Assembly: GCF_001746365.1 (NCBI RefSeq)
Contig: NZ_MJAJ01000006.1
Coordinates: 144,835-208,834 of the forward strand
From: Streptomyces sp. LUP30
Lineage (GTDB): Bacteria > Actinomycetota > Actinomycetes > Streptomycetales > Streptomycetaceae
Reading direction: 5' to 3'
Length of the DNA: 64,000 nt
Part shown: piece by piece, positions 21,314 through 29,594 of the stretch
How the letters are laid out: each line of letters begins with the position of its first letter
How positions within the stretch are numbered: position 1 is the first letter of the stretch
Program-made: the position numbers and the translations under genes
Notes under the pieces: generated by a model
What the model was told of the DNA's origin: nothing
Database searches by the model: none
The model's input: only the letters and a program-made list of their open reading frames with translations

Positions 21314-22346
21314 GCCGATTCTGGAGGTCAGCGGGCTGCACAAGCACTACCCGCTGACGCAGGGGATCGTCTTCCGCAAACACGTCGGCGCGGTGAAGGC
21401 CGTCGACGGCGTGGACTTCACGCTCGGCCGGGGCGAGACGCTGGGCATCGTGGGGGAGTCCGGCTGCGGCAAGTCGACCGTCGCCAAGATGCTGGTCAAC
21501 CTGGAGCGGCCCACGCAGGGGCAGATCCGTTACAAGGGCGAGGACGTCACCAGGCTGTCGGGCCGGGCCCTGAAGGCCGTCCGCCGCAACATCCAGATGG
21601 TCTTCCAGGACCCGTACACCTCCCTCAACCCGCGCATGACGGTCGGCGACATCATCGGGGAGCCGTACGAGATCCACCCCGAGGTGGCGCCCAAGGGCGA
21701 CCGGCGCCGCAAGGTCCAGGACCTGCTGGACGTCGTCGGCCTCAACCCCGAGTACATCAACCGCTACCCGCACCAGTTCTCCGGCGGCCAGCGCCAGCGC
21801 ATCGGCATCGCGCGCGGACTGGCCCTGCGCCCGGAGGTGATCGTCGCCGACGAGCCGGTGTCGGCGCTGGACGTGTCGGTCCAGGCGCAGGTGATCAACC
21901 TGATGGACCGGCTGCAGAGCGAATTCGACCTGTCCTACCTCTTCATCGCGCACGACCTGTCGATCGTCCGGCACATCTCGGACCGGGTCGGGGTGATGTA
22001 CCTCGGACGGATCGTGGAGATCGGCCGCGACGCCGAGATCTACGACCACCCCACGCACCCGTACACCCAGGCCCTCCTCTCCGCGGTCCCGCTGCCGGAC
22101 CCGGAGGCGCGGGAGCGCCGGGAGCGGATCATCCTGGCGGGCGACGTGCCGTCCCCGACGAACATCCCCTCCGGCTGCCGCTTCCGCACCCGCTGCTGGA
22201 AGGCGCAGGAGCGCTGCGCCCAGGAGGTGCCGGCGCTGGCCGTCCCGGCGCAGTTCCGGCTCGCCACGGGTCCGGCGGCCCATGCCTCGGCATGCCACTT
22301 CGCCGAGGAGAAACAGGTGGTCCCCCCGGAGGAGCGGGAGAACTGA
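21306..22346 (+). CDS. Peptide ABC transporter ATP-binding protein, OppF/DppF type (operon 2)
   Basis: This 346-aa ATPase starts [20 protein letters not shown]. It has Walker A GESGCGKS near residues 48-55, Q-loop [12 protein letters not shown], signature FSGGQRQR, Walker [13 protein letters not shown] and the [14 protein letters not shown] extension. It is nearly collinear with the OppF-like protein of operon 1 but lacks its 40-residue N-terminal lead. It is the last gene of operon 2, with a GC-rich stem-loop at 22471-22504 downstream. Confidence 0.95.
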   Translation: MVEPILEVSGLHKHYPLTQGIVFRKHVGAVKAVDGVDFTLGRGETLGIVGESGCGKSTVAKMLVNLERPTQGQIRYKGEDVTRLSGRALKAVRRNIQMVFQDPYTSLNPRMTVGDIIGEPYEIHPEVAPKGDRRRKVQDLLDVVGLNPEYINRYPHQFSGGQRQRIGIARGLALRPEVIVADEPVSALDVSVQAQVINLMDRLQSEFDLSYLFIAHDLSIVRHISDRVGVMYLGRIVEIGRDAEIYDHPTHPYTQALLSAVPLPDPEARERRERIILAGDVPSPTNIPSGCRFRTRCWKAQERCAQEVPALAVPAQFRLATGPAAHASACHFAEEKQVVPPEEREN

Positions 22347-22362
22347 CCAGGGCGGCGCACAC

Positions 22363-22378
22363 CTGTGCATTTGCACAG
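22363..22378. promoter_or_regulatory. Perfect 16-bp palindrome downstream of peptide operon 2
   Basis: CTGTGCA and TGCACAG are perfect 7-bp arms with a 2-bp TT centre. It lies in the short AT-richer gap between two convergent genes, so an operator role for a flanking gene is not obvious. It could be a small hairpin in the operon 2 3' UTR or a binding site with a different purpose. Confidence 0.5.
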
Positions 22379-22470
22379 CAACCGCGTTAACACGCAGGCA
22401 ACTTGGCCGACCCGGTTCCGATATACGGACGCGCCAGGCTGGACAGCGTACGGCCGTGCGGGTGCCGTAA

Positions 22471-22504
22471 ACGGGCCGGGGCGTCTCATGTCGCCCCGGC
22501 CCGT
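22471..22504. terminator. Bidirectional terminator between operon 2 and the S9 peptidase gene
   Basis: ACGGGCCGGGGCG (22471-22483) pairs with CGCCCCGGCCCGT (22492-22504), an uninterrupted 13-bp stem with an 8-nt loop. It is placed between convergent genes. Confidence 0.85.
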
Positions 22505-22511
22505 TGCCGTG

Positions 22512-24638
22512 TCAGGTCCGCGCGAGGCCCAGGGAGCGGCGGAGGAAGTCCAGCTGCAGGTGCAGGAGGTTCTCGGCGACCTGCTCCTGCGGGGTCATGT
22601 GGGTCACGCCGGACAGGGGCAGCACCTCGTGCGGCCGGCCGGCGGCGAGCAGCGCCGAGGACAGCCGCAACGAGTGGGCGACCACCACGTTGTCGTCCGC
22701 CAACCCGTGGATGATCAGCATCGGGCGGGCCGGTTCGACGGCGTCCACCAGGCCCTCGTCGTCGATCAGCGAGTTGCGCCGGTAGACCTCGGGGCGCTCC
22801 CCGGGGTGGCCGAGATAGCGCTCCTGGTAGTGCGTGTCGTACAGGCGCAGGTCGGTGACCGGGGCGCCGACCACGGCCGCGTGGAAGACGTCGGGGCGGC
22901 GCAGCGCCGCGAGTGCGGCCAGGTACCCGCCGAAGGACCAGCCGCGGACGGCCACCCGGGTCAGGTCGAGCGGGAAGCGTTCGGCGAGCGCGTGCAGGGC
23001 GTCCACCTGGTCCTCCAGGGTGATCGCGGCGACGTCGTCCCGGATCGCCTTCTCCCAGGCGGGGGAGCGGCCCGGCGTCCCCCGGCCGTCGGCGACGATC
23101 ACCGCGAAGCCCTGGTCCGCGAACCACTGCGAGGTCAGATGCGCGTTGTGGGCGGCCAGCACCCGCTGTCCGTGCGGCCCGCCGTAGGGGTCCAGGAGGA
23201 CCGGCAGAGGGGCGTCACCGGGGTAGTCCGTCGGCATAAGCACGGCGCACGGGATGCGTCGTGCGCCCCCTTCGGCGAAGGTCACGCGGGGGGTCAGACC
23301 GGGATCCTCCGCATACGACCGGACGGTTGTCGCCTGCTTCCCCCCGCGCAGCACCCGCGCCACGCTCCCCGGCCGGTCCGGCGTCGCCGACACCATGACC
23401 GTCACCGACCCCGAGCGCACCGCCGAGTGCACCCCGGGCTCCTGGGAGAGGCGTTCCACGCCGAGCTCGTTGACGCGGTAGACGTGGATCTCGCCGATCT
23501 CCGGCGCGGCCGCGTCCTCCCCGGCGGAAGCCGAGACCAGCACGTCGTCCGACGTCACGTCCAGCACCGCCCGCACATGCAACTGAGCTCCGGTGAGCGG
23601 GCGTTCGCCCACCGTGAGCACCCGCGCCCCGCCCTCGTCCGCGATCCGGACGAGCTGTCCGGAGGGGCTCCAGCACGGCACCCCGGGGAAAAGTTCCAGC
23701 CAAATCCGATCTTCGTCGGCATGCACCATCCGGGTCGTCCCGGAGTCGGTGTCCACGGCCAGGAACAACTGACTGCGCTGGTCGCGCGCCTGTACGAGCA
23801 GCAGCGGCGCCCCCGCCCCTGACCAGTGCACTCGCGCCAGATACGGGAAGCGCGAGCGGTCCCAGGAGACCTCCGTGCGCACCCCGTCGAGCCCGAACAC
23901 GAACAGCCGCACCTCCGCGTTGGCCGTCCCGGCAGCCGGATAGGGCACGTGTTGTGGGTCACGTTTCGGCTGGGCCGGATCCGAGATCCACCAGCGCTCC
24001 ACCGGCGTGTCGTCCACCCTCGCGACCAGCAGCCGATCCGACTCCGGAGCCCACCAGAACCCACGCTGGCGGCCCATCTCCTCGGCCGCGATGAACTCGG
24101 CCAGCCCATAGGAAACCGTGTCCGATTCCGGTTCCGCCACCGCCCGGTCGTCCTCGCCCCCGGCGCCCACCACCCGCAGAGCGCCTCCCGCGACGTACGC
24201 CACGAGCCGTCCGTCGGGAGACGGCCGGGGGTCGATCGCCGGCCCGGCGACCGGGAGTTCGGCGGCCGTCCCGGCCCGCAGCTCGGCCGTGAAAAGCCGT
24301 CCTGACAAGGCGAAAGACGCCAGCTCAACGGCATCGTCGGTGGCGTAGCCGACGATGCCGGCGCCACCCTCGCGGCTGCGTTCACGGCGCGCCCGCTCCT
24401 GGGGCGAGAGGTCCTCCGAGGCGCCGCCGAGCAGGGTGCCCGGGTCGGCGGCGAGGCGTTCCGTACCGTCGGCCGGATCGAGGACCCACAGGGCGCCCGC
24501 ACGGTCCGTGCCGGAGCCGGACCGCAGGAACACGACCCGGGAGCCGTCGGGGGCCACCGTGAACGAACGCGGCGCGCCGAGGGTGAAACGCTGGGTGCGG
24601 GCGTGCCTGCGGGGGAAGGAGCCGGAGTCGGTCGTCAT
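22512..24638 (-). CDS. S9 family prolyl oligopeptidase / dipeptidyl-peptidase IV-like
   Basis: This 708-aa protein has an N-terminal beta-propeller (about residues 1-450) and a C-terminal alpha/beta hydrolase domain. The nucleophile is in GWSFGGY, the acid in HGLADDNV and the base His in SGVTHMTP. It lacks a signal peptide, so it is probably a cytoplasmic peptidase degrading short, often proline-containing peptides. That would suit intracellular use of peptides brought in by the adjacent importers (inference). ATG at 24636-24638 is chosen because it precedes the first propeller strand and sits 6 nt after a TATGGT -10-like box on the minus strand. The frame remains open 63 nt further upstream. 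Confidence 0.93.
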   Translation of the reverse strand: MTTDSGSFPRRHARTQRFTLGAPRSFTVAPDGSRVVFLRSGSGTDRAGALWVLDPADGTERLAADPGTLLGGASEDLSPQERARRERSREGGAGIVGYATDDAVELASFALSGRLFTAELRAGTAAELPVAGPAIDPRPSPDGRLVAYVAGGALRVVGAGGEDDRAVAEPESDTVSYGLAEFIAAEEMGRQRGFWWAPESDRLLVARVDDTPVERWWISDPAQPKRDPQHVPYPAAGTANAEVRLFVFGLDGVRTEVSWDRSRFPYLARVHWSGAGAPLLLVQARDQRSQLFLAVDTDSGTTRMVHADEDRIWLELFPGVPCWSPSGQLVRIADEGGARVLTVGERPLTGAQLHVRAVLDVTSDDVLVSASAGEDAAAPEIGEIHVYRVNELGVERLSQEPGVHSAVRSGSVTVMVSATPDRPGSVARVLRGGKQATTVRSYAEDPGLTPRVTFAEGGARRIPCAVLMPTDYPGDAPLPVLLDPYGGPHGQRVLAAHNAHLTSQWFADQGFAVIVADGRGTPGRSPAWEKAIRDDVAAITLEDQVDALHALAERFPLDLTRVAVRGWSFGGYLAALAALRRPDVFHAAVVGAPVTDLRLYDTHYQERYLGHPGERPEVYRRNSLIDDEGLVDAVEPARPMLIIHGLADDNVVVAHSLRLSSALLAAGRPHEVLPLSGVTHMTPQEQVAENLLHLQLDFLRRSLGLART

Positions 24639-24817
24639 CCCCCGACCATATTGGCCATGCTCCCCCCTTGTGCGGCTGTGCGCCGAGAGATGCGCGCCCA
24701 CACATAGTTATGATCACTAGCGCTGCGTGGGTATGAACCTGCTGGCTGATGTATGGATTTACCAGTTCCCTCGATCTGTTGTCCCCCACGTTCCCGGGTC
24801 CTTGGAGGTGAGCCGCC

Positions 24818-25012
24818 GTGGCACTCTCGATTTCGGCGGTGGTGCTGCTGGCGATCGTCGTCTTCCTGCTGGTCAAGAAGTCGGGACTGAAGGGCGGTCA
24901 CGCTGTCGTCTGCATCCTGCTCGGCTTCTACCTGGCCTCCTCGACGATCGCGCCCACGATCAGCGATCTGACGACGAGCGTGGCGAGCATGATCGGCAGC
25001 ATCAAGTTCTGA
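24818..25012 (+). CDS. Small conserved membrane protein
   Basis: This 64-aa protein has two hydrophobic segments, ISAVVLLAIVVFLLV (about residues 4-19) and HAVVCILLGFYLAS (about 28-41), with KKSGLKGG between them, and a Ser/Thr-rich tail ending IGSIKF. The GTG start at 24818 has GGAGGTGA 5 nt upstream. A TATGAT -10-like box lies at 24709-24714. I do not recognise a characterised family; the ribosome site and clean codon bias support it as real. Function is unknown. Confidence 0.8.
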   Translation: MALSISAVVLLAIVVFLLVKKSGLKGGHAVVCILLGFYLASSTIAPTISDLTTSVASMIGSIKF

Positions 25013-25122
25013 CGTGTGGCGGCACGGGCTCCGCCCGGCGGCCGCCCGGAACGAGTTCACGGCCGTCGCCCGCTTCCTCGGCGGCGAGGTCGAAGTACCG
25101 GGGGTCGAGGTCGAGCAGACCG

Positions 25123-25305
25123 TCAGCCCTCGGGCACGTATGCCACGACGTCCGCCCGTGCCTCGGGTGACGACGTGAAGCGCGGGCTGCCGTCGGCGCA
25201 CTCGCAGTCGCGGACGTGGGCGGCGCCGGGGGTGGTGGCCGTCTCGACGCAAGAGACCCCCTCGGCGCCGCCGCCGTTCCCGCTCCTGAACCAGGTTCGT
25301 CCGCC
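25123..25305 (-). pseudogene. DUF397 protein remnant (no start codon)
   Basis: The minus strand encodes the DUF397 core: TWFRSGNGGGAEGVSCVET, then HVRDCECADGSPRF and SPEARADVVAYV before a TGA at 25123-25125. DUF397 proteins are small Streptomyces proteins usually paired with an XRE regulator. Here an in-frame TGA (25306-25308) sits only four codons before the conserved TWFRS, and no ATG, GTG or TTG precedes the core. No XRE partner is adjacent. I read it as a decayed copy that lost its 5' end. Confidence 0.65.
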
Positions 25306-25520
25306 TCAGCCCTGAGCCGGACCGGCGGCCGTTCACCTGCGCCCTGCCGCGCCCTTCCGTGCCCTTCCGTCACCCGGACCGAGGGCGTTCGGAGCCGCCA
25401 CGACCCCTGACCGCCGGAAGACCACCCGCTGCCGTGACTGCGGGGACGGGTCGGCGGCGGCATCGACGACGAGGGGTGACGGGCGGGCGGGGGCATGACC
25501 GGGGGAGGGGGGTCGCCTCG

Positions 25521-25526
25521 TAGGGT
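25521..25526 (+). promoter_or_regulatory. -10 box for a leaderless mshB transcript
   Basis: TAGGGT ends 7 nt before the mshB ATG, leaving no room for a Shine-Dalgarno site. This is the usual layout for leaderless Streptomyces mRNAs. A possible -35, TGACCG (25496-25501), lies 19 bp upstream. Confidence 0.5.
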
Positions 25527-25533
25527 TGGCCTC

Positions 25534-26448
25534 ATGACGGAACTGCCCTCCCTCGACCTCCGGCCGGAGGGACCCCCATCTCGCGCCGCGCGGCGTCTGC
25601 TGCTGGTGCACGCGCACCCGGACGACGAGTCGATCAACAACGGCGCGACCATGGCCAGGTACGCGGCCGAGGGCGTCCACGTGACCCTGGTCACCTGCAC
25701 CCTCGGCGAGCGTGGCGAGGTCATCCCGCCGCAGCTGCGGGAGCTGACCGGAGCCGCCCTCGGGGAACATCGCGGAGGCGAGCTCGCCGCCGCCATGGCC
25801 GAACTCGGCGTCGACGACTTCCGGCTGCTCGGCGGTCCGGGCCGCTACGGCGACTCCGGGATGATGGGCCTGTCCGACAACGACGATCCGGCGTGCTTCT
25901 GGCAGGCGGACGTCGACGACGCCGCCGCGTCTCTCGTCGAGGTGATCCTGGAGGTGCGCCCCCAGGTCCTCGTCACCTACGACGACGACGGCGGCTACGG
26001 CCACCCCGACCACATCCAGGCCCACCGCGTCGCCATGCGGGCCGTGGAACTGGCCGAGGCCGCCGGATGGCGCATCCCCAAGGTGTACTGGAACCGCGTC
26101 CCGCGATCCGTCGCCGACGACGCCTTCGCCCGGCTCCGTGACGAGCTGCCGGCGCTCCCCTTCACCCGCAGCGCCGTCGTCTCCGACGTGCCGGGCGTCG
26201 TGGACGACGACCGCGTCACCGCCGAGATCGACGGCACGGGGGCCCCCGCCGCCGCCAAGGCCGCCGCGATGCGCGCGCACGCCACCCAGATCGAAGTCGC
26301 CCCTGGGGACCGGTACTTCGTCCTGTCCAACGAACTCGCCCAGCCCCTCTTCCCGACCGAGTACTACGAGCTCGTGCGCGGGGAGTCCGCCGGGAAGAGG
26401 GAGACCGACCTCTTCGCGGGCGTCGACGACGCGGAGGGGGCGGCCTGA
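25534..26448 (+). CDS. mshB: N-acetyl-1-D-myo-inositol-2-amino-2-deoxy-alpha-D-glucopyranoside deacetylase
   Basis: This 304-aa zinc deacetylase catalyses the second step of mycothiol biosynthesis, removing acetate from GlcNAc-inositol. The LmbE/PIG-L signature HAHPDDES is at residues 26-33 (zinc-binding and catalytic His28/Asp30/Asp31), and the third metal ligand lies in [10 protein letters not shown]. Conserved blocks TLGERGEV and GRYGDSGMM match MshB rather than the Mca amidase. ATG 25534 follows a TAGGGT box and is probably leaderless. The DUF6113-like membrane gene overlaps its stop by one base. Confidence 0.93.
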   Translation: MTELPSLDLRPEGPPSRAARRLLLVHAHPDDESINNGATMARYAAEGVHVTLVTCTLGERGEVIPPQLRELTGAALGEHRGGELAAAMAELGVDDFRLLGGPGRYGDSGMMGLSDNDDPACFWQADVDDAAASLVEVILEVRPQVLVTYDDDGGYGHPDHIQAHRVAMRAVELAEAAGWRIPKVYWNRVPRSVADDAFARLRDELPALPFTRSAVVSDVPGVVDDDRVTAEIDGTGAPAAAKAAAMRAHATQIEVAPGDRYFVLSNELAQPLFPTEYYELVRGESAGKRETDLFAGVDDAEGAA

Positions 26449-26858
26449 TGTCCGACCGTGGCTCGATGCTCGCCCAGCCGCTGCGGATGCCCCCCGCCGG
26501 ACGGATCGCCGCTTATACGGCACTCCTGTTCCTCGGCGCGGTCGTCGGCGTCGCCGGCGCGCTCGTCCAGGCCGGCTCGTTCCCCGGCGGCCTGCTCCTC
26601 GCGCTCGTGGGCGCGGCCGGGCTGTTCATCGGCGGCGCGCGGGCCCTCGACACCCGTGCCGGGGCCGTCGCGCCCGCCGTCGGATGGATGCTCTCCGTCG
26701 TGCTGTGCACCGCGGGGCGCCCCGAGGGCGACTTCCTGTTCGGTGCGGGAGGCGGTTCGTATCTCTTCCTGCTCGGCGGCATGGCACTTGCTGTGATCTG
26801 CGCCACCATTGGTTTGGGGCGGCAACCGGTCGGCGACGACGTCCGACTTGGGAAGTGA
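26448..26858 (+). CDS. Small integral membrane protein (DUF6113-like)
   Basis: This 136-aa protein has about four hydrophobic helices: YTALLFLGAVVGVAGALV, LLALVGAAGLFIGGA, VGWMLSVVLC and FLLGGMALAVICATIGL. It starts with ATG overlapping the mshB stop (TGATG), so it is translationally coupled to mshB. A membrane protein gene follows mshB in mycobacteria too, as I recall. Its role is unknown; a link to mycothiol metabolism is only positional. Confidence 0.8.
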   Translation: MSDRGSMLAQPLRMPPAGRIAAYTALLFLGAVVGVAGALVQAGSFPGGLLLALVGAAGLFIGGARALDTRAGAVAPAVGWMLSVVLCTAGRPEGDFLFGAGGGSYLFLLGGMALAVICATIGLGRQPVGDDVRLGK

Positions 26859-27012
26859 CGTACCACTTCACCGCGGCCCGCCCGTGGGAGTCCCGTGTGG
26901 GTTTCCCCGGCGGTCGTGGGATACGGGCCAGAAGTGGCCAGTATGGTGGTGCGCGCCGCCGAGCTGCCCGTGAGGTCGTGGCGGGCGGCGGAGCCAACCT
27001 GGAGAACCTGCC

Positions 27013-29511
27013 TTGAGTCGTGAAACTGACAGTCCGTCCTCCGGGCCCAACGGGTCCAACGGGCGCGGCGGAGCCGCATACCCCTCGGGCACGCCGCCGT
27101 ACGGCACCCCCGTGGTGTCCGACGGCGGCCCCGACGCGGGCCGTTCGGCCGCGCGGCCGGAGGAACGCAAGACCGAGACCACGCTGACGACGCGGATCCG
27201 CATCAACATCCCCGGATCGCGGCCCATTCCGCCGGTCGTCGTGCGCACGCCCGTCGGCGACGCGGACCACGCGGGCGACGAGGGATCGGGCGGCAAGCCC
27301 GATCGCGGCGTCGACGCGCAGCAGGCGGCGCCCCCGGGCGCCGTCGGCCCGACCTCGTCCGACACCGGCTCGTTCGAGCTGCCCGCGGACCCCGCGACGG
27401 GCGCCGAGGACAAGACGAGCGACTGGTTCGCGCCGCGCAAGTCCGCGCCCGGCAAGCCCGGTCAGGGCGGCGGCGGGACCAACGGAGCCGGTCTTCCGGG
27501 CGGTTCGGCCGCCGGGACCGGCACGCCCGACGGCGCCCCGGCCGCAGCACCCGCCCCCGGCGGCACGCCCGCCTCCGGCGGCGCACGGTCGGGCGCCGGG
27601 CGTCCCGGCGGCGTGGTCGGCTCCATGAGCGTGCCCGGCGGCGCCCGCTCCGGCGGCACCAACGGCGCGGGACTCCCCGGGGCCACCGGCGGTCCCGTGG
27701 CTCCCGGTCACGGCGGCGGCACGGGCTCCTTCGACGTGACCGAGGCGCTCGCCGCGGGCCCCCTCGGCAACGGCTCGCGTCCCGGCCAGGGGCAGGGCCA
27801 GGGGCAGGGCCAGGCGCAGGGTCAGGGTCCGGCGCAGACGCCGGGCCAGGGCGGCGCCGACTCGAGCCGCGACAACCTGCCGTACTTCTCCGGCACCGGA
27901 CCGAACGGCCTCCCCGGCCCCAACGGCGGTCCCGGCGGCCCGAACGGCCTCCCGGGCGGTCCTCACGGCCTTCCCGGCGGCCCGGGCGGTCAGGCGGGCC
28001 TTCCGGCCGGTCCGGGCGGCCCCGGCGTCCCGGGCGGCTCCTACGACTTCAACGGCCCCGACGGGCCCGGCGGTCCCGGAGGCCGAGGCGGCCCGCAGCG
28101 CGGCCCCGCCGGCCCGACCACCGGACCGGTCACCGGCGACGGCCCGATGGTGCCCCCGGTGAACGGCGGCGCGCCGGGCGCGACGCGCGCTCCCGGAGCT
28201 CCCGGCGGCCCCGGCGCGCCGTCCGGCCCGGGCGGTCCCGGCGGTCCGCGGTCCGCCGCTCCCGGCGCCGGCGCCGGTGTCGGCCGGCTCCCGGGCGGGG
28301 GCCTGAGCGACGACACCGCGATCCTCACCCCCCAGAAGCCCGCCCCCGAACCGGGCGCGGGCGGTTACGGCGGCCGTCCGGCGGACAACGTCTCCGGACA
28401 CACCGTCACCAGCGGTATCCCCGTGGTCCCGGCCGGCGGCAAGGGCGGCCCGGGCGGACCCTTCACGGGCGGCGCGCCGGCCGACGGACCGCTGCCGCAC
28501 ACCCCGCCCAAGGCGTCGGAGCAGGGCAGGCAGAGCCCGCCCGCGGGCGACTCCAAGAAGAAAAAGAAGAAGGGCCGCAGCAAGCTCCCGCTGCTCGGCG
28601 GTCTGGTGGTCGTCGCGGGAATCGGGCTCTACGGCGCCGGTCTGCTGATGAACCACTCCGACGTGCCCAAGGGCACCACCGTCCTCGGCGTCGACATCGG
28701 CGGCGGCACCCGCGACGACGCCGTCAAGAAGCTCGACGACGCCTTCGGCAAGCGGGTCGCGCAACCGCTGAAGCTGTCCGTCGACAGCGGCTCCGTCACG
28801 CTCAAGCCGGACCAGGCCGGTCTGCAGTTCGACTTCCAGGCCACGGTCGACGACGCCGCCAAGAGCGACTACAACCCGGTCTCCGTGGTCGGCTCGCTGT
28901 TCGGGCAGCACCGTGAGGTCGAGCCCGAGATGCCGGTCGACGAGGAGAAGCTGCAGGCCGCCCTGCAGAGCGCGGCGGGCGGCTCCGGCTCGTCCACCGA
29001 CGGCACCATCAAGTTCGAGTCCGGCAAGGCCGTCCCCGTCTACGGCAAGGCCGGCAAGGGCATCGACGCGGCGAAGGCACAGGACGCCGTGGTGGCGGCC
29101 TACCGCACCCAGGTGGAGACCGGCACGGCGGCCGGCGTGAAGGTGCCGACGACCACCAGGCAGCCGACGGTGGCCGACGCCGAGGTCGACCGCATGATGA
29201 AGGAGTTCGCCGAACCGGCGATGTCCGGCAAGGTCACCGTCATGACCGACGCCGCGCACGCGGTCTCCTTCACCCCGAAGAACTCCCTGTGGAAGTTCCT
29301 CAAGGTCAAGGCCGTCAACGGCAAGCTCGTCGAGAGCTACGACCAGGCGGCGCTGACGGAGCTGTACGGCGGCACCTTCAACGGCGTCCTGATCACCCGC
29401 GGCACCGGTCAGAAGACGGCCGTCACCGTCCAGGACGTCATCGGCGCGCTGCGTCCCGCCCTCAAGAGCGAGACGAACCGGACCGGGGTCATCGACACCG
29501 ACCCCAGCTGA
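27013..29511 (+). CDS. Membrane-anchored protein with long Pro/Gly-rich cytoplasmic region and YoaR/VanW-type peptidoglycan-binding-like domain
   Basis: This 832-aa protein has three parts. Residues 1 to about 515 are disordered and very rich in Gly, Pro, Ala and Gln, with GPGG-type and QGQGQ repeats. A Lys-rich stop (KKKKKK) precedes one TM helix (LLGGLVVVAGIGLYGAGLLM, near residue 530). The outer C-terminal region, from about 545, begins GTTVLGVDIGGGTRDDAVKKLDD and resembles PG_binding_4/YoaR-like domains that accompany VanW proteins. No VanW or L,D-transpeptidase catalytic motif is visible. The TTG start at 27013 is supported by a GGAGAA ribosome site. The repeats make it prone to assembly and length variation. 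Confidence 0.82.
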   Translation: MSRETDSPSSGPNGSNGRGGAAYPSGTPPYGTPVVSDGGPDAGRSAARPEERKTETTLTTRIRINIPGSRPIPPVVVRTPVGDADHAGDEGSGGKPDRGVDAQQAAPPGAVGPTSSDTGSFELPADPATGAEDKTSDWFAPRKSAPGKPGQGGGGTNGAGLPGGSAAGTGTPDGAPAAAPAPGGTPASGGARSGAGRPGGVVGSMSVPGGARSGGTNGAGLPGATGGPVAPGHGGGTGSFDVTEALAAGPLGNGSRPGQGQGQGQGQAQGQGPAQTPGQGGADSSRDNLPYFSGTGPNGLPGPNGGPGGPNGLPGGPHGLPGGPGGQAGLPAGPGGPGVPGGSYDFNGPDGPGGPGGRGGPQRGPAGPTTGPVTGDGPMVPPVNGGAPGATRAPGAPGGPGAPSGPGGPGGPRSAAPGAGAGVGRLPGGGLSDDTAILTPQKPAPEPGAGGYGGRPADNVSGHTVTSGIPVVPAGGKGGPGGPFTGGAPADGPLPHTPPKASEQGRQSPPAGDSKKKKKKGRSKLPLLGGLVVVAGIGLYGAGLLMNHSDVPKGTTVLGVDIGGGTRDDAVKKLDDAFGKRVAQPLKLSVDSGSVTLKPDQAGLQFDFQATVDDAAKSDYNPVSVVGSLFGQHREVEPEMPVDEEKLQAALQSAAGGSGSSTDGTIKFESGKAVPVYGKAGKGIDAAKAQDAVVAAYRTQVETGTAAGVKVPTTTRQPTVADAEVDRMMKEFAEPAMSGKVTVMTDAAHAVSFTPKNSLWKFLKVKAVNGKLVESYDQAALTELYGGTFNGVLITRGTGQKTAVTVQDVIGALRPALKSETNRTGVIDTDPS

Positions 29512-29520
29512 CGCGTTCGG

Positions 29521-29552
29521 CGGTGCCGCATGACATCTGTCATGCGGCACCG
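29521..29552. promoter_or_regulatory. Perfect 15-2-15 palindrome, candidate operator of the ABC/two-component operon
   Basis: CGGTGCCGCATGACA (29521-29535) and TGTCATGCGGCACCG (29538-29552) are perfect complements around a 2-bp TC centre. It lies 42 bp upstream of the ATPase start and just after the previous gene's stop. The core ATGACA-N2-TGTCAT is a plausible dimer site for the LuxR-type response regulator encoded at the end of the operon. It could alternatively form a terminator-like hairpin, though there is no T tract. Confidence 0.7.
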
Positions 29553-29594
29553 CGGACGTCCGACACTGCCGCCCCGCGGGCCGTCCGCGCGACG

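Larger units (their letters stand above)
25013..25533. other. Intergenic region upstream of mshB containing a gene remnant
   Basis: This 521-bp gap holds the DUF397 remnant (25123-25305, minus strand). Its right-hand part, next to mshB, is extremely G/C-rich. No other feature is recognised before the mshB -10 box at 25521. Confidence 0.5.

Noticed and set aside
9145..22346. Assigning bldKA-bldKE to one of the importer operons
   Set aside because: Both operons start with the binding-protein gene, while bldK as I recall it begins with a permease gene. Sequence comparison would be needed to decide, so no bld symbol is given.
26626..29550. A 974-aa open frame on the minus strand opposite the peptidoglycan-binding-like protein
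   Set aside because: It is a shadow of a highly GC-biased coding strand. Its composition is low-complexity Gly/Arg/Ala without domains, and the plus-strand frame has a TM helix, a recognisable C-terminal domain and a ribosome site.
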